9,162 nucleotides of DNA from Peptostreptococcaceae bacterium. GTDB lineage: Bacteria > Bacillota_A > Clostridia > Peptostreptococcales > Acidaminobacteraceae. The position numbers were made by a program, and so were the translations under genes. The stretch lies in contig JABXKX010000640.1 of assembly GCA_013619035.1 (NCBI GenBank), positions 1 through 9,162 of the forward strand. The letters run 5' to 3'. This document shows positions 7,307 through 9,162 of the stretch, in pieces (position 1 is the first letter of the stretch; every line of letters begins with the position of its first letter). The notes below the pieces were generated by a model. It did no database searches. It was not told the origin of the DNA and worked only from the letters and a program-made list of their open reading frames with translations.

Positions 7307-7417
7307 AATCATTAATTTATTACTATTTAATTATGAGTCGTGTGCAACACTCCGCATGTGCAGAATGATTTCAAGGATATTTAGATCATTTAATCTCTTC
7401 CATCAACTCTACAACCT

Positions 7418-8554
7418 TTACAATCCAGTAATCTTCCTTATTCCCCATCCTAAACGGTTCATAAGTGTAGGGTTGATTTTAATAGCCTCATTCGGACAGA
7501 TTGATATGCAGTAGTAACAGTTTATGCACTGTCTTGTATCCAAATCGACACATTTCTCTTTTAGATGTATGGCTTTTACCGGACACGAGGTAATGCATCT
7601 TTCACATTTATTACAATGGTTTGTATCAATTCTCAAATTCACATAAGTATGTTTTACGAAAATACTACTGTTGTCGTAAGGCCTGTCTACACCTTCTTTT
7701 ACCAGTTTTCTAAACTGAACCGGTTTGATTTCACCAATTATTTGGATATCCTCAAATTCACGAATCATCCCTCTTCGTTTTGCTTGTATGAACATCGGAA
7801 TTTCATCAACTTTATATCCAATCATCGTTGCAGCTACGATATCTAGCGCTGCTGGATTTTCCGATGCCAAAACCACTCCAGTATTAACAGGTTTCCCAAG
7901 AGCCGTCGGTCCGCCATCCAGACTAACTATAGCATCCATAATCGAAAGTACAGGTTTAATGATTTTGTGAATATCTATAAAAACATTAGAAAGTTCAAAC
8001 TCACTGTTCACCCATTGATGTATCTTTTGCTTATATCCTCCTGGCAAACAACCATACATATTTTTAATCGCACCAGAAAAACGCATAGCACTGTGACTCT
8101 TCAGCTTGCATGCATTTATGACCATGTCCACATCAAGAAGTATGCTAGGAATGAACAATTCATCCAGTCCTTCAACTTCATGTTCACCCTTTCTGATCTT
8201 AACAAGGTCAACCTTCTCAAATTCCACTAATGTGGCTTCATACTTTTGAGCAACTTGTAAGATGCCTGAGGTTTCGAAGGCTTTTTGAGTGAGTCCCTTT
8301 TGATAGAAAGCTATAGATTCTCCAATGAAAATATCATTATTCCGTTCTTTCAATAATCGACATATGGCATCGATAACTGAAAAATGTGTAATTGTGTGTT
8401 GCTCCGGTTTGTTCTGTGACATGATATTCGGTTTAATCAAAACTCTCTTTCCCTCAGGAAGTTCAAACCCAATCTTTCGAATCGCCTCTCTAACTGCTTG
8501 AAATACAATACTTTCCTCATAAGAATCACATCTGGCTGCAGAAACCTTTTCCAT
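7418..8554 (-). CDS. DUF362 protein with two [4Fe-4S] ferredoxin motifs
   Basis: A 378-residue cytoplasmic protein with an N-terminal DUF362 domain (about 35-290) and a C-terminal bacterial-type ferredoxin domain. The DUF362 part shows the typical VLIKPNIMS (38-46), INACKLKSHSAMRFSGAIKNMYG (starting at 146) and SENPAALD (231-238) segments. The ferredoxin part has two complete CxxCxxCxxxCP motifs, Cys314/317/320/324 and Cys343/346/349/353, enough for two [4Fe-4S] clusters. The family is widespread in anaerobes but its reaction is not established, so I assign only a probable electron-transfer or iron-sulfur role. A GTG 17 codons upstream would extend it to 8605 but has no ribosome binding site; the ATG used has a strong GGAGG eight bases before it. 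It is separated from the catabolic operon by a terminator and its own long gap, so functional linkage is not shown. No candidate promoter in the 96 bases upstream (8555-8650) is convincing. Confidence 0.88.
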   Translation of the reverse strand: MEKVSAARCDSYEESIVFQAVREAIRKIGFELPEGKRVLIKPNIMSQNKPEQHTITHFSVIDAICRLLKERNNDIFIGESIAFYQKGLTQKAFETSGILQVAQKYEATLVEFEKVDLVKIRKGEHEVEGLDELFIPSILLDVDMVINACKLKSHSAMRFSGAIKNMYGCLPGGYKQKIHQWVNSEFELSNVFIDIHKIIKPVLSIMDAIVSLDGGPTALGKPVNTGVVLASENPAALDIVAATMIGYKVDEIPMFIQAKRRGMIREFEDIQIIGEIKPVQFRKLVKEGVDRPYDNSSIFVKHTYVNLRIDTNHCNKCERCITSCPVKAIHLKEKCVDLDTRQCINCYYCISICPNEAIKINPTLMNRLGWGIRKITGL

Positions 8555-8560
8555 CCGACT

Positions 8561-8570
8561 CACCTCCTCA
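8561..8570 (-). promoter_or_regulatory. Ribosome binding site deciding the DUF362 start
   Basis: On the minus strand this reads TGAGGAGGTG, an almost full anti-Shine-Dalgarno match, with eight bases between GGAGG and the ATG at 8554-8552. The upstream GTG at 8605 has no comparable site, so the shorter protein is preferred. Confidence 0.75.
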
Positions 8571-8650
8571 TTCGCTTCTAGTCCATTTTTATAGCTTCCG
8601 TGCACAACAACAGCCCTACATTTTTATATGCATGTCTGTTTAATTAACGA

Positions 8651-9162
8651 CTATCTTCTTAACACATCTAATGACTTGAGTGTTTCGAAATCGTTGAGCT
8701 TAAGCCAATTGTTTGAAAGTGTATAAAGATCATTTCCTATAAACATAATCCTAGTGACACTGTCATTATGATCGTAGTATGAGCTTTCACTTTCAAATGT
8801 TGTTGAATGAGCTATTCTACCTTTGAAGTTTAACATGCCTTCTGTAGTAAAATTAAATACATAAGCATCTTTTGAAAGTCTGGTGTAATCACCACTTATA
8901 ATTTGAACTGGTATCGCCAGGATGTTCTTCTCTTTATTGAAAAGAAATGCTTTATGATCATATGTCACATCTGTACTGCTGTTTCCGGTTCCAAGAATGA
9001 CTTTGTCCTTTTCAACCGGATTGTTAAAATCGCTGACATCGAAAAGCGAAATCTTAACACCATCGTTAACGACTCTTCCTTGAACCATTTTAGTTTCCAT
9101 ACCAACACCAATTAATGTTTTATCATCATAAGGATGTAGATAAGAACTATAACCTGGAATCT
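8651..9162 (-). CDS. Beta-propeller domain protein, C-terminal part (cut by edge)
   Basis: Only the last 169 or so codons are in the window; the reading frame stays open to the right edge, so the start lies outside and the internal ATG at 9100 is not the true start. The visible N-terminal stretch, PGYSSYLHPYDDKTLIGVG, and the following METK, SLFDVSDFNNPVEKDK, YDHKAFLF and IPVQI segments resemble the secreted C-terminal beta-propeller family (PF09826 type) found in some Clostridia and archaea. That family usually has a signal or membrane anchor at its N-terminus, which cannot be checked here. The end LYTLSNNWLKLNDFETLKSL looks like a final propeller strand set, so the C-terminus appears complete. 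Function is unknown; an extracytoplasmic location is inferred only from the family. It lies 96 bases upstream of the DUF362 gene in the same direction; no clear terminator is seen between them. Confidence 0.7.
   Translation of the reverse strand, partial: IPGYSSYLHPYDDKTLIGVGMETKMVQGRVVNDGVKISLFDVSDFNNPVEKDKVILGTGNSSTDVTYDHKAFLFNKEKNILAIPVQIISGDYTRLSKDAYVFNFTTEGMLNFKGRIAHSTTFESESSYYDHNDSVTRIMFIGNDLYTLSNNWLKLNDFETLKSLDVLRR

Noticed and set aside
7188..7347. CRISPR-like array, because of the repeated short motif
   Set aside because: The repeats are only 6-12 bases, unevenly spaced and in both orientations, which fits protein-binding sites and not a CRISPR array.
7384..7460. Possible frameshifted extension of the DUF362 protein, since another minus-strand frame reads on past the stop (about 20 codons ending in VVELMEEIK)
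   Set aside because: The annotated frame carries both ferredoxin motifs and ends plausibly shortly after them; the alternative frame is short and has no family support.
7164..7514. 116-codon plus-strand open frame across the control region
   Set aside because: It runs through the activator repeats and terminator and into the antisense of the DUF362 3' end, has no ribosome binding site and resembles no family I know.
8555..8650. Possible sigma-A promoter before the DUF362 gene (TATAAA-like boxes)
   Set aside because: No -35 element at acceptable spacing could be found; TATAAA is common by chance in this AT-rich DNA.

Overview
The window is AT-rich and every gene I can support lies on the minus strand, so transcription runs from right to left. 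Strong GGAGG-type ribosome binding sites, low GC, a CoA-transferase-led beta-oxidation set, a FadN-type fusion enzyme and a two-cluster ferredoxin protein together suggest an anaerobic Firmicute, most likely a member of the Clostridia. This is inferred from gene content and codon composition; no marker gene is present to fix the genus.

Right part (about 7418-9162). The right edge cuts into a gene for a protein resembling the C-terminal beta-propeller family (Pfam PF09826 type); only its last 169 or so residues are visible. After a 96-base gap comes a DUF362 protein with a C-terminal pair of [4Fe-4S] ferredoxin motifs. It is followed about 110 bases downstream by a clean hairpin with a T-run on the coding strand, which probably ends that transcription unit.

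Control region (7038-7417). Between the DUF362 gene and the operon lies a 380-base non-coding stretch. It holds a near-consensus sigma-54 (-24/-12) promoter pointing into the operon. Upstream of it is a cluster of repeated TTGCAC/GTGCAA motifs, placed where an enhancer-binding activator would sit. The operon therefore looks like an inducible, activator-dependent catabolic unit. The activator gene itself is not in the window.

Operon (15-7037), in order of transcription: (1) a CoA-transferase of the butyryl-CoA/4-hydroxybutyrate:acetate type; (2) a FadN-type fusion of 3-hydroxyacyl-CoA dehydrogenase and enoyl-CoA hydratase; (3) a thiolase; (4) a stand-alone crotonase-fold protein whose active site looks like an enoyl-CoA isomerase rather than a hydratase; (5) an OFA-type major facilitator transporter. 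Gaps are 17-38 bases except for 123 bases between (3) and (4), which contain a 71-base imperfect palindrome.

How they would work together (inference): a short carboxylic acid enters through the MFS carrier and is activated by CoA exchange with acetyl-CoA or a similar donor. It is isomerised if the double bond is misplaced, hydrated and oxidised by the fusion enzyme, and cleaved to acetyl-CoA by the thiolase. No acyl-CoA dehydrogenase or ETF is visible. The genes present would suffice for crotonate-like, 3-enoic or 3-hydroxy acids but not for saturated acids, unless the missing step is encoded beyond the left edge or elsewhere.
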